Of a stretch of 64,000 nt of DNA, positions 19,963-28,193 are shown in pieces. How positions within the stretch are numbered: the first letter of the stretch is position 1; each line of letters opens with the position of its first letter. Both the position numbers and the translations under genes were made by a program. Below the pieces are notes generated by a model that saw only the letters and a program-made list of their open reading frames with translations, was not told the DNA's origin and did not search any database. Origin of the DNA: Alistipes muris (GTDB lineage: Bacteria; Bacteroidota; Bacteroidia; Bacteroidales; Rikenellaceae); NCBI RefSeq assembly GCF_943193205.1, contig NZ_CALPDD010000001.1:247420-311419 (forward strand), read 5' to 3'.

Positions 19963-21350
19963 ATGAAAAAACTATTTCTTTTAACCGCGTTATTCGTCGC
20001 AGCAGCGTTCCCGTCGTGCAGCAAGCACGATGGCGTCGAAACACCCGATTGGCCCGAGCCTCAGCCGCTCGCCATCGCATTCGCCGAGGGCAATTCGCTG
20101 GAATTCGACGTAAATGAAGCCAAAATCGTCCACTACACCATTACGGGAGGCAGCGACAACACCGTGGTGAAAGCTGAGATGAAGAACCCCGACGACGCCT
20201 ATGCAGTGGAAACGACACCGACCTCGGCAACGGAGGGAACGATTACGATTATGGTCAAAACGCCGACCGACAATTGCGTGCTCGTAACCGTATCGGATGG
20301 CGACCGGTCGATTACGGCCGAAATTACTGTATCGACCAATCCTATTACTGAAGAGCTTGCTATTACATTTGCCGAGGGCAATTCATTGCAGCTCAATTTA
20401 AATGAGCCAAAGACGATTAATTATATCATCACGGGCGGCAGCGACAAAACCGTCGTGACGGCCGAGATGCAAACTCTCGACGGCGCTTATATGGTAGAAA
20501 CGACACCGACCTCGGCGACGGAGGGAACGATTACGATTACGGCCAAAACGCTGTCGACCGACAATTGCGTGCTCATCACCGTATCGGACGGTTCGCAGAC
20601 CGTTACGGCTAAAATCGCCGTTACACTTAGCGCATTCGATGGCAAAACAGTCGTGGTCGGAACTCCGGGCACACTGTCAGACTGCTGTCCGGTCATCGAA
20701 TCACAGAACTGACCATTATCGGCAATCTGAACGATTACGATATGGAGACGCTGAAATATCATCCTGGGAATCTCGCAATCCTCGATATGGAGCATGTGAA
20801 TTTGGAGGAGTTGCCAGCTGAAGCATTCAGAGCCATGACATCGTTGACATCCGTCAAGCTGCCGCTAATACTGAAAACTATCGGGAGCTACGCATTCTAT
20901 AATTGCACCGGCCTGACAAGCGTAACGATTCCCGACAGCGTGACGACAATCGGGAAGAAGGCATTCTTCGATTGCCGCCGCCTGACAAGCATAACGATTC
21001 CCGACGGTGTGACGTCGATTGGAGACTACACATTCTTCGATTGCAGCAGCCTGACAAGCATAACGATTCCCGACAGCGTGACGTCGATTGAGAGCGGCGC
21101 ATTCGAGGGTTGCAGCGGCCTGACAAACGTAACGATTGGCAACGGTGTGACGTCAATCGGGGACAGCGCATTCTTCAATTGCCGCAACCTGACAAGCATC
21201 TATTGCAAGGCAATCGTCCCGCCGAGTATCGAAAACAATACTTTTAAACACGTTGGTGTAACCTTATATGTTCCGACAGGCTGCAAGGCAGCTTATGCAG
21301 CGGCTGCCGGATGGAAAGATTTTAAAACAATCAAAGAAACCCAATTTTAA
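19963..21350 (+). pseudogene. BspA-type leucine-rich-repeat lipoprotein, frameshifted
   Basis: The first frame (19963-20712, 249 residues) gives a lipoprotein signal with lipobox FPSC and two related Ig-like domains, each with AFAEGNSL or TFAEGNSL and VETTPTSATEGTITI. It then ends shortly after GTPGTLSD. In another frame the protein continues as LLSGHRITELTIIGNLNDYD and five 23-residue LRR_5 repeats (LTSITIPDSVTSIGxxAFxxC), ending in the usual LYVPTGCKAAY cap. Adding one C at 20682/20683 (GAC-CTG-CTG) restores a single 463-residue reading frame. The intact form would be a surface or periplasmic binding protein. It could be a real mutation, phase variation or a sequencing error. Confidence 0.8.
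20844..21188 (+). repeat. Five 69-bp LRR coding repeats
   Basis: Units begin at 20844, 20913, 20982, 21051 and 21120, each encoding a 23-residue LRR_5 repeat. Units two to four share long near-identical stretches such as GACAAGCATAACGATTCCCG, so slippage or recombination could change the copy number. Confidence 0.8.
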
Positions 21351-21362
21351 AACATTCATATT

Positions 21363-22313
21363 ATGAGCAACCCGAACATGTACAAGCAGGCGAGTTCCAA
21401 CAACATAACGCTGGATTCGTATCCTTTTCCGAGCGAGCTGGGCATGGAAGCTTACCTGATGGACAATCCGTCCATCCTCAAACTCGACGACCGCAAATAC
21501 GGCGAGCCGCAAATCATCGAGTGCGAGATGAGCATCGGCAAATGCACGAACCGGAAAACGCGCGGCCGAATCGATATGGTCGTGCGGTACGGCGAAAATC
21601 TTTTCGGAATTTTGGAGCTGAAGAAACACGCGCTCGACAAAGATACCCTGTTCCAGCTGTGCGACTACCTGTCCGAACGCGAGAAAATAGTAGAGGCCAT
21701 CAACCAGAGCGACGCTGTGGAGGTAGACCTCGACCCGGAGAACGTGAAGTTCGTGGGCGTACTTGTCGGCGGGTATATCGACGATGAACTGCGGAAAGAG
21801 ATGCCGATAACGGATTTGAAAAACAATAATCTGCTGAAAGAACATCCCCGGCAGCAGACTATTCAGGGATATACCGACCAAATATCGGCCGTCACGCTCG
21901 AACGCTTCCGCAATCCGCACACCTGCGAGATCGTCGTCCTTTCTACGCCGATCGTTAAAACGAGCGTCAAGGACACGACGAAATACCAAATCGACGGCGA
22001 AGGACGCTACGGCAAAGCCAAGCTGGTGCACGAGATTGTCAAACGCTATGTAAAACAACATCCGGAGGCAAGCATCGACCGACTGGAAAAGATATTCCCG
22101 ACGCCGAGATTGATTCGGACTTTGGGTGTCTTTGCCGAAGCACAGGTCGCGAAAAAGAGAGCCGACCGCTACTATGCCGACCGGAAGATGCTGATTGCGC
22201 TGGGCGACGGTGTGAAAATCGCCACCTGCAACCAATGGGCGAAAGAATCGATCGACGAATTTATCGCGAACGTCGAGAAACAGAAGCTCGGATTCGAGAT
22301 TGCGGCGCTGTAA
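21363..22313 (+). CDS. Nuclease-like protein with a RecB/NucS-type PD-(D/E)xK core
   Basis: A 316-residue protein I cannot assign to a named family with certainty. Residues 29-102 hold E29, GRIDMVV with D71, GILELK with E85 and K87, and QLCDY (98-102). This is the order of a NucS/RecB-type PD-(D/E)xK nuclease site. After a linker, residues 215-316 form a separate domain (GKAKLVHEIVKRYVKQHP, then CNQWAKESIDEFI) that looks like a winged-helix or DNA-binding module. It starts 12 nt after the LRR gene and ends in a terminator, so it is probably read from the same leader. A DNA-cleaving defence or repair role is possible but unproven. Confidence 0.6.
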   Translation: MSNPNMYKQASSNNITLDSYPFPSELGMEAYLMDNPSILKLDDRKYGEPQIIECEMSIGKCTNRKTRGRIDMVVRYGENLFGILELKKHALDKDTLFQLCDYLSEREKIVEAINQSDAVEVDLDPENVKFVGVLVGGYIDDELRKEMPITDLKNNNLLKEHPRQQTIQGYTDQISAVTLERFRNPHTCEIVVLSTPIVKTSVKDTTKYQIDGEGRYGKAKLVHEIVKRYVKQHPEASIDRLEKIFPTPRLIRTLGVFAEAQVAKKRADRYYADRKMLIALGDGVKIATCNQWAKESIDEFIANVEKQKLGFEIAAL

Positions 22314-22335
22314 AATCGCCTCGCATGGTTTGCCG

Positions 22336-22371
22336 AAAGAGGTTGCCGAAGATTCGGCGACCTCTTTTTTA
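22336..22371 (+). terminator. Terminator after the nuclease-like gene
   Basis: AGAGGTTGCCGAA pairs with TTCGGCGACCTCT (one G-T pair) around a tight loop and is followed by six T residues. Confidence 0.85.
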
Positions 22372-22412
22372 TGGGCATTGGCTGCTTGCGGAACAATGCG
22401 AGAGCCGGCCGG

Positions 22413-23825
22413 TTATTCAAAAAACTGTTCGTCGAAATTGACCAAATAGAGTTTTTCCGTAGCGCGCGTGAGGGCCGTATAGAGCCAGCGGAGCATGTCG
22501 CGCGTCATGGGCTCGTCGCCGAAGAGGCAGCGGTCGATGAAGACAGCCTTCCATTGGCCGCCCTGCGCCTTGTGGCAGGTAATGGCGTAGGAAAACTTCA
22601 CCTGAACGGCATTAAAGTGCGGATTTTCACGGATTTCCTTGAAGCGTTTGAGCTTGCTTTTTATCTCCTCGTAGTCCTTTTCCACCTCGTAGAAAAGCCG
22701 CTGCGACTCTTCGCGCGTGAGCGACGGCGATTCGGAAGCGAGCGTATCGAGCAGCACCTTGCACTCGACGGCCGTGTCGTCGTAGTCGGGGAACTCCAGC
22801 ACGGCGTCGGCGAAACGGAACCCGTAGAACTCCTCGAAGCGTCGGATGCGCTTGAGCCGGGCCACGTCGCCGTTAGCTATGAAGCTCATCGGGCAGTCGT
22901 CGCCCTGCGCAAAATAGTAGTTGTTCTTCACCACCATCAGCATGTCGCCGCTCTCCACCTCCTCCTCGGCGTAGAGCACGTTGCGCCGGATACCCTCGTT
23001 GTAGCGGTTGGCGCGCTTGTTCGAGCGAGTGATGACAATGGTTTCGTCGCGGCCGTACTGCGCATAGCTGTCCTGCAATTTTTCGAGGAAATCGCCGCCC
23101 TCGACCGCTTCGATGTCGGGAAAATCCATCCGGAACCGCGGTATGTCGAGGATGTTGTTTTCGAGCATGCAGCGCACCAGCGTAGCATTGAACAGGATGC
23201 CCGATTCGGCCTGCTGGCGGACCACTTCGTCCAGCGTATTGTAGACCACATCGCCATAGGCTCCCAGCGACACCGGGTCGAGCGCCGGGCTGAAGTCACT
23301 GCCCACGGGCGGCAGCTGGGCGTTGTCGCCCACCAGAATCAGCCGGCAGGCACGGCCGCTGCGGACGTACTGCACCAAATCCTCCAGCAGCGAGCCGCTG
23401 CCGAAATGGGGTCCGTCGGGTGCGCGGTCGGGCAGCATCGAAGCCTCGTCGACAATGAAAACCGCATCGCGTTCGGGGTTGAAATTGAGCGAATATTTCG
23501 ATTCGTAGTCGGCCGCCGTCTGCTGACGGTAAATGCGTTTGTGAATCGTGAAGGCCTTCTCACCGGAATAGCGCGCCAGCACCTTGGCCGCCCGGCCCGT
23601 AGGAGCCAGCAGCACGGGTTTCGTGCCCAGTTCCTTCAGCGCCGCAACCAGTGCGGCTATCAGCGTGGTTTTGCCCGTTCCGGCATAGCCGTTCAGCACG
23701 AAAATCCGCGAAAAATCCTCGTCGGCAAGGTATTCCGATATGCGTTCTACGATTTTTTTTTGCCCGGGAGTTGCTTGGAAACAAATTTTAGCGTAAATTT
23801 GGGACGCGATACGTGTGCTGAGCAT
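22413..23825 (-). CDS. RecD-like superfamily 1 DNA helicase
   Basis: A 470-residue ATPase. Walker A is NGYAGTGKTT near 46, APTGRAAKVLA is motif Ia, VDEASML the DEAD-like motif II, GDNAQLPPVG motif III, and the C-terminal ITCHKAQGGQW with LYTALTRA motifs V and VI. It belongs to the short RecD/Pif1-like helicases (UvrD_C_2 domain) common in Bacteroidetes, without RecBC partners. ATG 23825 is chosen: a minus-strand -7 box TAATTTTG lies at 23846-23853, and upstream in-frame codons run antisense into the next gene. It converges with the nuclease-like gene. Confidence 0.9.
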   Translation of the reverse strand: MLSTRIASQIYAKICFQATPGQKKIVERISEYLADEDFSRIFVLNGYAGTGKTTLIAALVAALKELGTKPVLLAPTGRAAKVLARYSGEKAFTIHKRIYRQQTAADYESKYSLNFNPERDAVFIVDEASMLPDRAPDGPHFGSGSLLEDLVQYVRSGRACRLILVGDNAQLPPVGSDFSPALDPVSLGAYGDVVYNTLDEVVRQQAESGILFNATLVRCMLENNILDIPRFRMDFPDIEAVEGGDFLEKLQDSYAQYGRDETIVITRSNKRANRYNEGIRRNVLYAEEEVESGDMLMVVKNNYYFAQGDDCPMSFIANGDVARLKRIRRFEEFYGFRFADAVLEFPDYDDTAVECKVLLDTLASESPSLTREESQRLFYEVEKDYEEIKSKLKRFKEIRENPHFNAVQVKFSYAITCHKAQGGQWKAVFIDRCLFGDEPMTRDMLRWLYTALTRATEKLYLVNFDEQFFE

Positions 23826-23876
23826 TCGCCTTGTTTTATTTCGGACAAAATTAATAACAAATACTCGATTAAAAAA

Positions 23877-24512
23877 ATGAAAAGAATCATCCAAATCATT
23901 CTTGCAGTGGTGATCGTGGCGCTGGTCTATGTCATCTACGACCAGATTTCGACACCCATCCGTTTCGACAACGAGCTGGCCGCCCGCAAGGCGCAGGTCA
24001 TCGAGCGCATCAAGGACATCCGCACCGCACAGCGGGCCTACAAGTCCAAGTACCAGCGTTTCACGGGCGACTTCGACACGCTCACGGCGTTCATTCTCAA
24101 CGATACGCTGGAGCTGGAGCGCAAGATCGTCGACGAGGACGACTCGGTGGGCATGGCTGCGCTGAAAAAGGCCGGCAAGAAGAACATCGAGAAGTTCAAG
24201 ATTGCCGTCATCGACACGATTTTCGCCCCCAAGGTGCTGAGCAAGTCCGACATCGAGCAGTTGCGCTACATTCCCGGCACGGACAACCAGGCCCAATATA
24301 TCATGGAGGCGGGCATCATCACCACCGAATCGAAGGTCGTCATTCCCGTCGTGGAGTGCCGCGCTCCTTACAAGATTTTCCTCGACACGGTCGCTTATCG
24401 CCAGGAGTTCATCAACCTGGTCGACGACGAGGTCCACAACTTCAACCGTTATCCGGGCGTCAAGTTCGGTTCGATGGAAGCCGGCAACAATGAAGCAGGC
24501 AACTGGGAGTAG
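23877..24512 (+). CDS. Conserved hypothetical membrane-anchored protein
   Basis: A 211-residue protein with one N-terminal membrane helix (IIQIILAVVIVALVYVIY, about 4-21) and a soluble body. The stretch ERIKDIRTAQRAYKSKY is strongly helical and resembles proteins conserved across Bacteroidales, but I do not know a function. It starts back-to-back with the helicase across a 51-nt AT-rich gap and overlaps the DUF3822 gene by 23 nt, so it heads a three-gene operon ending in rsmD. Confidence 0.75.
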   Translation: MKRIIQIILAVVIVALVYVIYDQISTPIRFDNELAARKAQVIERIKDIRTAQRAYKSKYQRFTGDFDTLTAFILNDTLELERKIVDEDDSVGMAALKKAGKKNIEKFKIAVIDTIFAPKVLSKSDIEQLRYIPGTDNQAQYIMEAGIITTESKVVIPVVECRAPYKIFLDTVAYRQEFINLVDDEVHNFNRYPGVKFGSMEAGNNEAGNWE

Positions 24513-25119
24513 GACCCCGCGCCTCACGAACAAGGTGTCCATTCAGCGGTCGTTGGATGGACACTCTTTTTCGGTCTCGGGGCTCGACCGCGACTTCACG
24601 GGCGAGGCGATAGTGACGGTGGAGATTCTCACGCCGCAGACTTTGCTCGTGCCCGCCGACCTGCTCCAGACATCCACGGCCGCCGAGCTGCTCGCCGCCG
24701 CCGGAATGGCCTGCCGGCACGACGAGCAGGCGGTCCGCAGTATGCCGCGCTCGCTCGGCCGGGACAAGGAGGTGGTCGCCGTCATGGCGTTGGACGAAAA
24801 GATACTCCAGCGAATCCGCGGGCGATTGGGTTACCGCGCCGACTTCACTACCCCGCTTTTGGAGGGTCCCACGGCGGCAGCGCAGACCGTCTGGCTGCGC
24901 CGCGCTCCGGGGGTGCTATATATAAAGGTATTCGGCCGGACCCTGCGGCTGGCCGAAGTCATCCCGGCCGCGGCCGAAGCCGACATCCTCTACTTCATCG
25001 ACCGGCTGGGCAGGGCGCTGCCTTTGGGGCAGATGCGGCTGCAGATAGCCGGACCCGGCGCCAAGGCCCTGCGCAAGTTGATAGGCAAACGCTTCAGATA
25101 CGTCGTATGCGAATCGTAA
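24490..25119 (+). CDS. DUF3822-family protein
   Basis: A 209-residue protein resembling DUF3822 proteins, which are conserved in Bacteroidetes directly upstream of rsmD and are thought to have an actin/ASKHA-like fold. No catalytic residues can be named. It overlaps its neighbours on both sides (23 nt and 13 nt), indicating translational coupling. Position next to rsmD is the main support for the call. Confidence 0.72.
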   Translation: MKQATGSRTPRLTNKVSIQRSLDGHSFSVSGLDRDFTGEAIVTVEILTPQTLLVPADLLQTSTAAELLAAAGMACRHDEQAVRSMPRSLGRDKEVVAVMALDEKILQRIRGRLGYRADFTTPLLEGPTAAAQTVWLRRAPGVLYIKVFGRTLRLAEVIPAAAEADILYFIDRLGRALPLGQMRLQIAGPGAKALRKLIGKRFRYVVCES

Positions 25120-25643
25120 GCGGAAAATACAAGGGCCGGGCCATCAACCCGCCCCGCAACCTGCGGGCGCGCCCCACGACGGATTTCGCCAAGGAAAACC
25201 TGTTCAACGTGTTGGGCAATCTGGTCGATTTCGAGCAGTGCGACGTGCTCGACCTGTTCGCAGGTACGGGGTCTATCAGCTACGAGTTCGCCTCGCGCGG
25301 CGCCCGGAGCGTCACGGCGGTGGAAATCAATCCGGTGCACTGGAATTTCATCCGGCAGACAGCCGCCCGGCTGGGCATCGAAAATTTCTACCCGGTCAAG
25401 GCCAACGCCTTTCTCTATGTGAAAAGCTGCGGGAAGCAGTTCGACGTGATTTTTTCGGATGCGCCCTACGATTTGGAGGGCAGCGAGCGAATCGTCGATT
25501 CGGTCCTCGGGGGCGGATTGCTCCGCGAAAACGGTTTGTTCATCTTCGAGCACTCCCGGAAAATGGATTTTTCTTCGCACGGGGAGTTCTGGCAGTTAAG
25601 GAGTTACGGAAGCGTGCAATTTTCTTTCTTCAAAAAAGGCTGA
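25107..25643 (+). CDS. rsmD: 16S rRNA (guanine-966-N2)-methyltransferase RsmD
   Basis: A 178-residue SAM-dependent methyltransferase that modifies G966 of 16S rRNA in the assembled 30S subunit. The N-terminal RPTTDFAKENLFN motif, the SAM-binding DLFAGTGSIS, and DAPYDL in place of the usual DPPY catalytic motif identify it. Length is typical. The next element downstream is tRNA-Asp with its own promoter. Confidence 0.93.
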   Translation: MRIVSGKYKGRAINPPRNLRARPTTDFAKENLFNVLGNLVDFEQCDVLDLFAGTGSISYEFASRGARSVTAVEINPVHWNFIRQTAARLGIENFYPVKANAFLYVKSCGKQFDVIFSDAPYDLEGSERIVDSVLGGGLLRENGLFIFEHSRKMDFSSHGEFWQLRSYGSVQFSFFKKG

Positions 25644-25648
25644 ATTTG

Positions 25649-25679
25649 TTTGGAGTTACCGAAATTTGTATTACCTTTG
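25649..25679 (+). promoter_or_regulatory. tRNA-Asp promoter
   Basis: TTTG (25649-25652), 19 nt, then TACCTTTG (25672-25679), 19 nt before the tRNA. Confidence 0.72.
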
Positions 25680-25698
25680 CATTCGCAATCAGCAAAAA

Positions 25699-25772
25699 GG
25701 TGCGTTAGTTCAGCTGGTTAGAATACGTGCCTGTCACGCACGGGGTCAGGGGTTCGAGTCCCCTACGCACCG
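25699..25772 (+). tRNA. tRNA-Asp (GTC)
   Basis: A 74-nt cloverleaf. Acceptor GGTGCGT pairs with ACGCACC, the anticodon stem CGTGC/GCACG encloses CTGTCAC with anticodon GTC, and the T arm has GGTTCGAGTCC. The discriminator is G and CCA is not encoded. Confidence 0.97.
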
Positions 25773-25778
25773 CAGACA

Positions 25779-25815
25779 AGGGCTTTGGGATCGGAAGATT
25801 CTCAAAGCCTTTTTT
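25779..25815 (+). terminator. Terminator after tRNA-Asp
   Basis: GGCTTTGGGA (25781-25790) pairs with 25800-25809 (one G-T pair) and is followed by six T residues. Confidence 0.82.
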
Positions 25816-25853
25816 CGTTGCTCCAACCGCATAACAGAATACTTCCCGATACC

Positions 25854-26495
25854 ATGGCAGACAACTATTTGGGCCGCAAGATGGACGAATACTTCGCACG
25901 CAGGGATGACCGCGCGGCCCGCCGTCCGGCAATGACATTGGATCGGCTGCTGCTGAAGAACCGCAGCCACCGGGGTTACGACGCCGGTTTCGTCGTGCGC
26001 GACGACCAGCTTCGCCGCATCATCGAGGTCAATGCCCGTATCCCCTCGGCCCGCAACCAGCAGGTGCTGCGGTTCCGCCCCGTGCTGGCCGACGAGGCGC
26101 CTGCCCTGCTACCCCACATCCGGTTGGGCGGCGCTTTGCCGGAACTGCACCTGCCGCTGCCCGGCACCGAGCCCAACGCCTTCATCGTCGTTTGTTCGAC
26201 GGTCGGGGAGAGCCGTTATGTCGACATCGACCTCGGGATTTCGGCACAAAGCATGTTGCTGAAAGCCGTGGAGCTGGGGTTGAACGGCATCTGCATCGCC
26301 GCTTTCGACAAGGAGAAGATCGCCGATGCGCTCGCACTGCCGTTGGAGCCGCTGTTGGTTCTCGCCATCGGCAAAGGCGCCGAACGAATCGAGCTGACCG
26401 AAATCGGCGAAAACGACAGTCACGACTACTACCGCGACGAACACGGCGTCCACCACGTGCCGAAACTGCGAATCGACGATCTGATAATCCGATAA
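25854..26495 (+). CDS. Nitroreductase-family flavoprotein
   Basis: A 213-residue FMN-dependent oxidoreductase. The N-terminal NRSHRGYD supplies the phosphate-binding arginines, ARIPSARNQQ is the second FMN-binding block, and LGLNGICIAAF lies in the C-terminal half. It may reduce nitro compounds or quinones with NAD(P)H. ATG 25854 is preferred; upstream codons overlap the tRNA terminator. It is followed by its own terminator and seems to be a single gene. Confidence 0.87.
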   Translation: MADNYLGRKMDEYFARRDDRAARRPAMTLDRLLLKNRSHRGYDAGFVVRDDQLRRIIEVNARIPSARNQQVLRFRPVLADEAPALLPHIRLGGALPELHLPLPGTEPNAFIVVCSTVGESRYVDIDLGISAQSMLLKAVELGLNGICIAAFDKEKIADALALPLEPLLVLAIGKGAERIELTEIGENDSHDYYRDEHGVHHVPKLRIDDLIIR

Positions 26496-26507
26496 ACAGC
26501 CATACAG

Positions 26508-26537
26508 CGGCGGTTCCTCCGGGAGCCGCCGTTTTTC
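26508..26537 (+). terminator. Terminator after the nitroreductase gene
   Basis: A 10-bp GC-rich stem, 26508-26517 with 26522-26531, has a four-base loop and a run of five T. Confidence 0.85.
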
Positions 26538-26660
26538 TCGCCGGACCGATACCGATTCCGGAATTTGCTACCCATATTCCGGTTTCTGCGCCGCGGCTGC
26601 AAATCTTCGCGCTGAAAACCATATATTTGCACGCAGAACCGAACTCAAAACCATTCAGTC

Positions 26661-27635
26661 ATGAAACAGATTCGTTTGTTCGCCGCAGGGCTCCTGCTCC
26701 TGGCGGCCGCCGGATGCACGGGCTGCACAGGCAAGGCGGTCCCCGCCGTCCCCGAAGTATACATGACGCGCGACATCTCCCCGGCCGGGCTCAACGCCGT
26801 CTACGAGGCGCTGGGACGCGAAGCCACAGGCAAGGTCGCCGTGAAGATTTCGACCGGAGAGCCGGGCGGCAGCAACTTCCTGAAGCCCGCGCTTATCGGC
26901 GATTTCGTCCGGAAAATCGGCGGCACCATCGTCGAATGCAATACGGCCTACGGCGGTGGCCGCGCCGCTACGGCCGACCATCTCAAAGCCGCCGAGGAGC
27001 ACGGATTCACGGCCATCGCGCCCGTCGACATCATGGATGCCGAGGGCGAAATCGCGCTGCCCGTTGTCGGCGGCAAGCATCTCAAGGAAGATTTCGTCGG
27101 CTCGCACTTCCCCGCCTACGATTTCACGGTCATCCTCTCCCACTTCAAGGGGCACGCCATGGGCGGATTCGGCGGAGCGCTCAAGAACATGTCCATCGGC
27201 ATCGCTTCGTCGGCCGGAAAGGCCTGGATACACACCGCAGGCAAGACCAGGACCGACCTGTGGAACAACCTGCCCGAGCAGGACGCCGTTCTCGAATCCA
27301 TGGCCGAAGCGGCCAAGGCCGTCGCCGACCATTGCGGCGAGCGCATCCTCTATATCAACGTCATGAACAACCTTTCGGTCGACTGCGACTGCGACGCGCA
27401 CCCCGCTGCTCCGCAGATGGGCGACATCGGCATCTTCGCTTCGCTGGACCCCGTGGCGCTCGATCAGGCATGTGTCGACCAGGTCTACGCTTCGGAAGAC
27501 CCCGGCAAGGTCCATCTCATCGAGCGGATGGAATCGCGCCACGGCATCCACACCGTCGAGCACGCCGCCGCCATCGGGCTGGGCAGCCGCGAATATACGC
27601 TCGTCGACCTCGACCGAACGCAGCCGCAGCAATGA
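26661..27635 (+). CDS. DUF362-family lipoprotein
   Basis: A 324-residue protein with a lipoprotein signal (hydrophobic 4-17, Cys19 in AAGC) and a DUF362 domain (VAVKISTGEPGG, HFKGHAMGGFGGALKN, DPVALDQACVD). Many DUF362 proteins carry a ferredoxin domain; this one does not, although a CDCD pair near 242 could bind metal. It opens a five-gene operon behind a TATATTTG -7 box (26622-26629). Function is unknown, and the lipoprotein anchor suggests a periplasmic role linked to the TonB receptor downstream. Confidence 0.82.
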   Translation: MKQIRLFAAGLLLLAAAGCTGCTGKAVPAVPEVYMTRDISPAGLNAVYEALGREATGKVAVKISTGEPGGSNFLKPALIGDFVRKIGGTIVECNTAYGGGRAATADHLKAAEEHGFTAIAPVDIMDAEGEIALPVVGGKHLKEDFVGSHFPAYDFTVILSHFKGHAMGGFGGALKNMSIGIASSAGKAWIHTAGKTRTDLWNNLPEQDAVLESMAEAAKAVADHCGERILYINVMNNLSVDCDCDAHPAAPQMGDIGIFASLDPVALDQACVDQVYASEDPGKVHLIERMESRHGIHTVEHAAAIGLGSREYTLVDLDRTQPQQ

Positions 27636-27671
27636 AATCCCGCATAGCCGAAAACACTATGCGTCAGCCGC

Positions 27672-28193
27672 ATGGAAGCCCGCGAAACCCTCGTGGCACG
27701 GTCGTTGCAGACCTGCGGCCATCATGTCCCGTGCAAACAGTTTGAAACCGTGCAGCAGACCCTCCGACCCTATGTCAGCGAGCTTCAGGAACTCGCCGCC
27801 CGGCTCCACGCCGAGCCGTGTTCCTGCGTAATCCGCCAGGGTGCGCAGGTGCGGATTTTCCGCGAGCGGGGCATCAAGGACCTCTACCGGATTCTGACCG
27901 AAGAACCGGAGTTGCTCGACGGCGCATCCGTGGCCGACAAGGTCGTGGGCAAAGGAGCTGCGGCGCTGATGATTTTGGGCGGCGTCCGCGCGGTCCATGC
28001 CGACGTCGCCAGCACCGGAGCGCTCCAGTTGTTCGACGCGCAAAATATCCCCGTGAGCTGCACGCTCCAAGTACCGCATATCATCAACCGCGCAGGCACG
28101 GGCTGGTGTCCCGTCGAAACGCTGTGCCGCGACTGCCGCACCGCCAAGGAGTGCCTCGAACCGATCCGCAATTTCATCCGTACCGTTCCATGA
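27672..28193 (+). CDS. DUF1893-domain protein
   Basis: A 173-residue protein. Residues about 45-140 carry the DUF1893 core (SCVIRQGAQVRIFRERGIK, ASVADKVVGKGAAALMI), related to cytidine-deaminase-like folds. The C-terminus adds WCPVETLCRDCRTAKEC, four cysteines that could bind a metal or an Fe-S cluster. The stop overlaps the TonB receptor start as ATGA, so expression is tightly linked. No enzymatic activity is known. Confidence 0.82.
   Translation: MEARETLVARSLQTCGHHVPCKQFETVQQTLRPYVSELQELAARLHAEPCSCVIRQGAQVRIFRERGIKDLYRILTEEPELLDGASVADKVVGKGAAALMILGGVRAVHADVASTGALQLFDAQNIPVSCTLQVPHIINRAGTGWCPVETLCRDCRTAKECLEPIRNFIRTVP

Noticed and set aside
20844..21188. CRISPR-like array
   Set aside because: The 69-bp units have no unique spacers and encode LRR repeats in frame.
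22413..24542. Longer N-terminus for the RecD-like helicase
   Set aside because: The extra 239 residues are antisense to the conserved hypothetical gene 23877-24512; the family begins at 23825.
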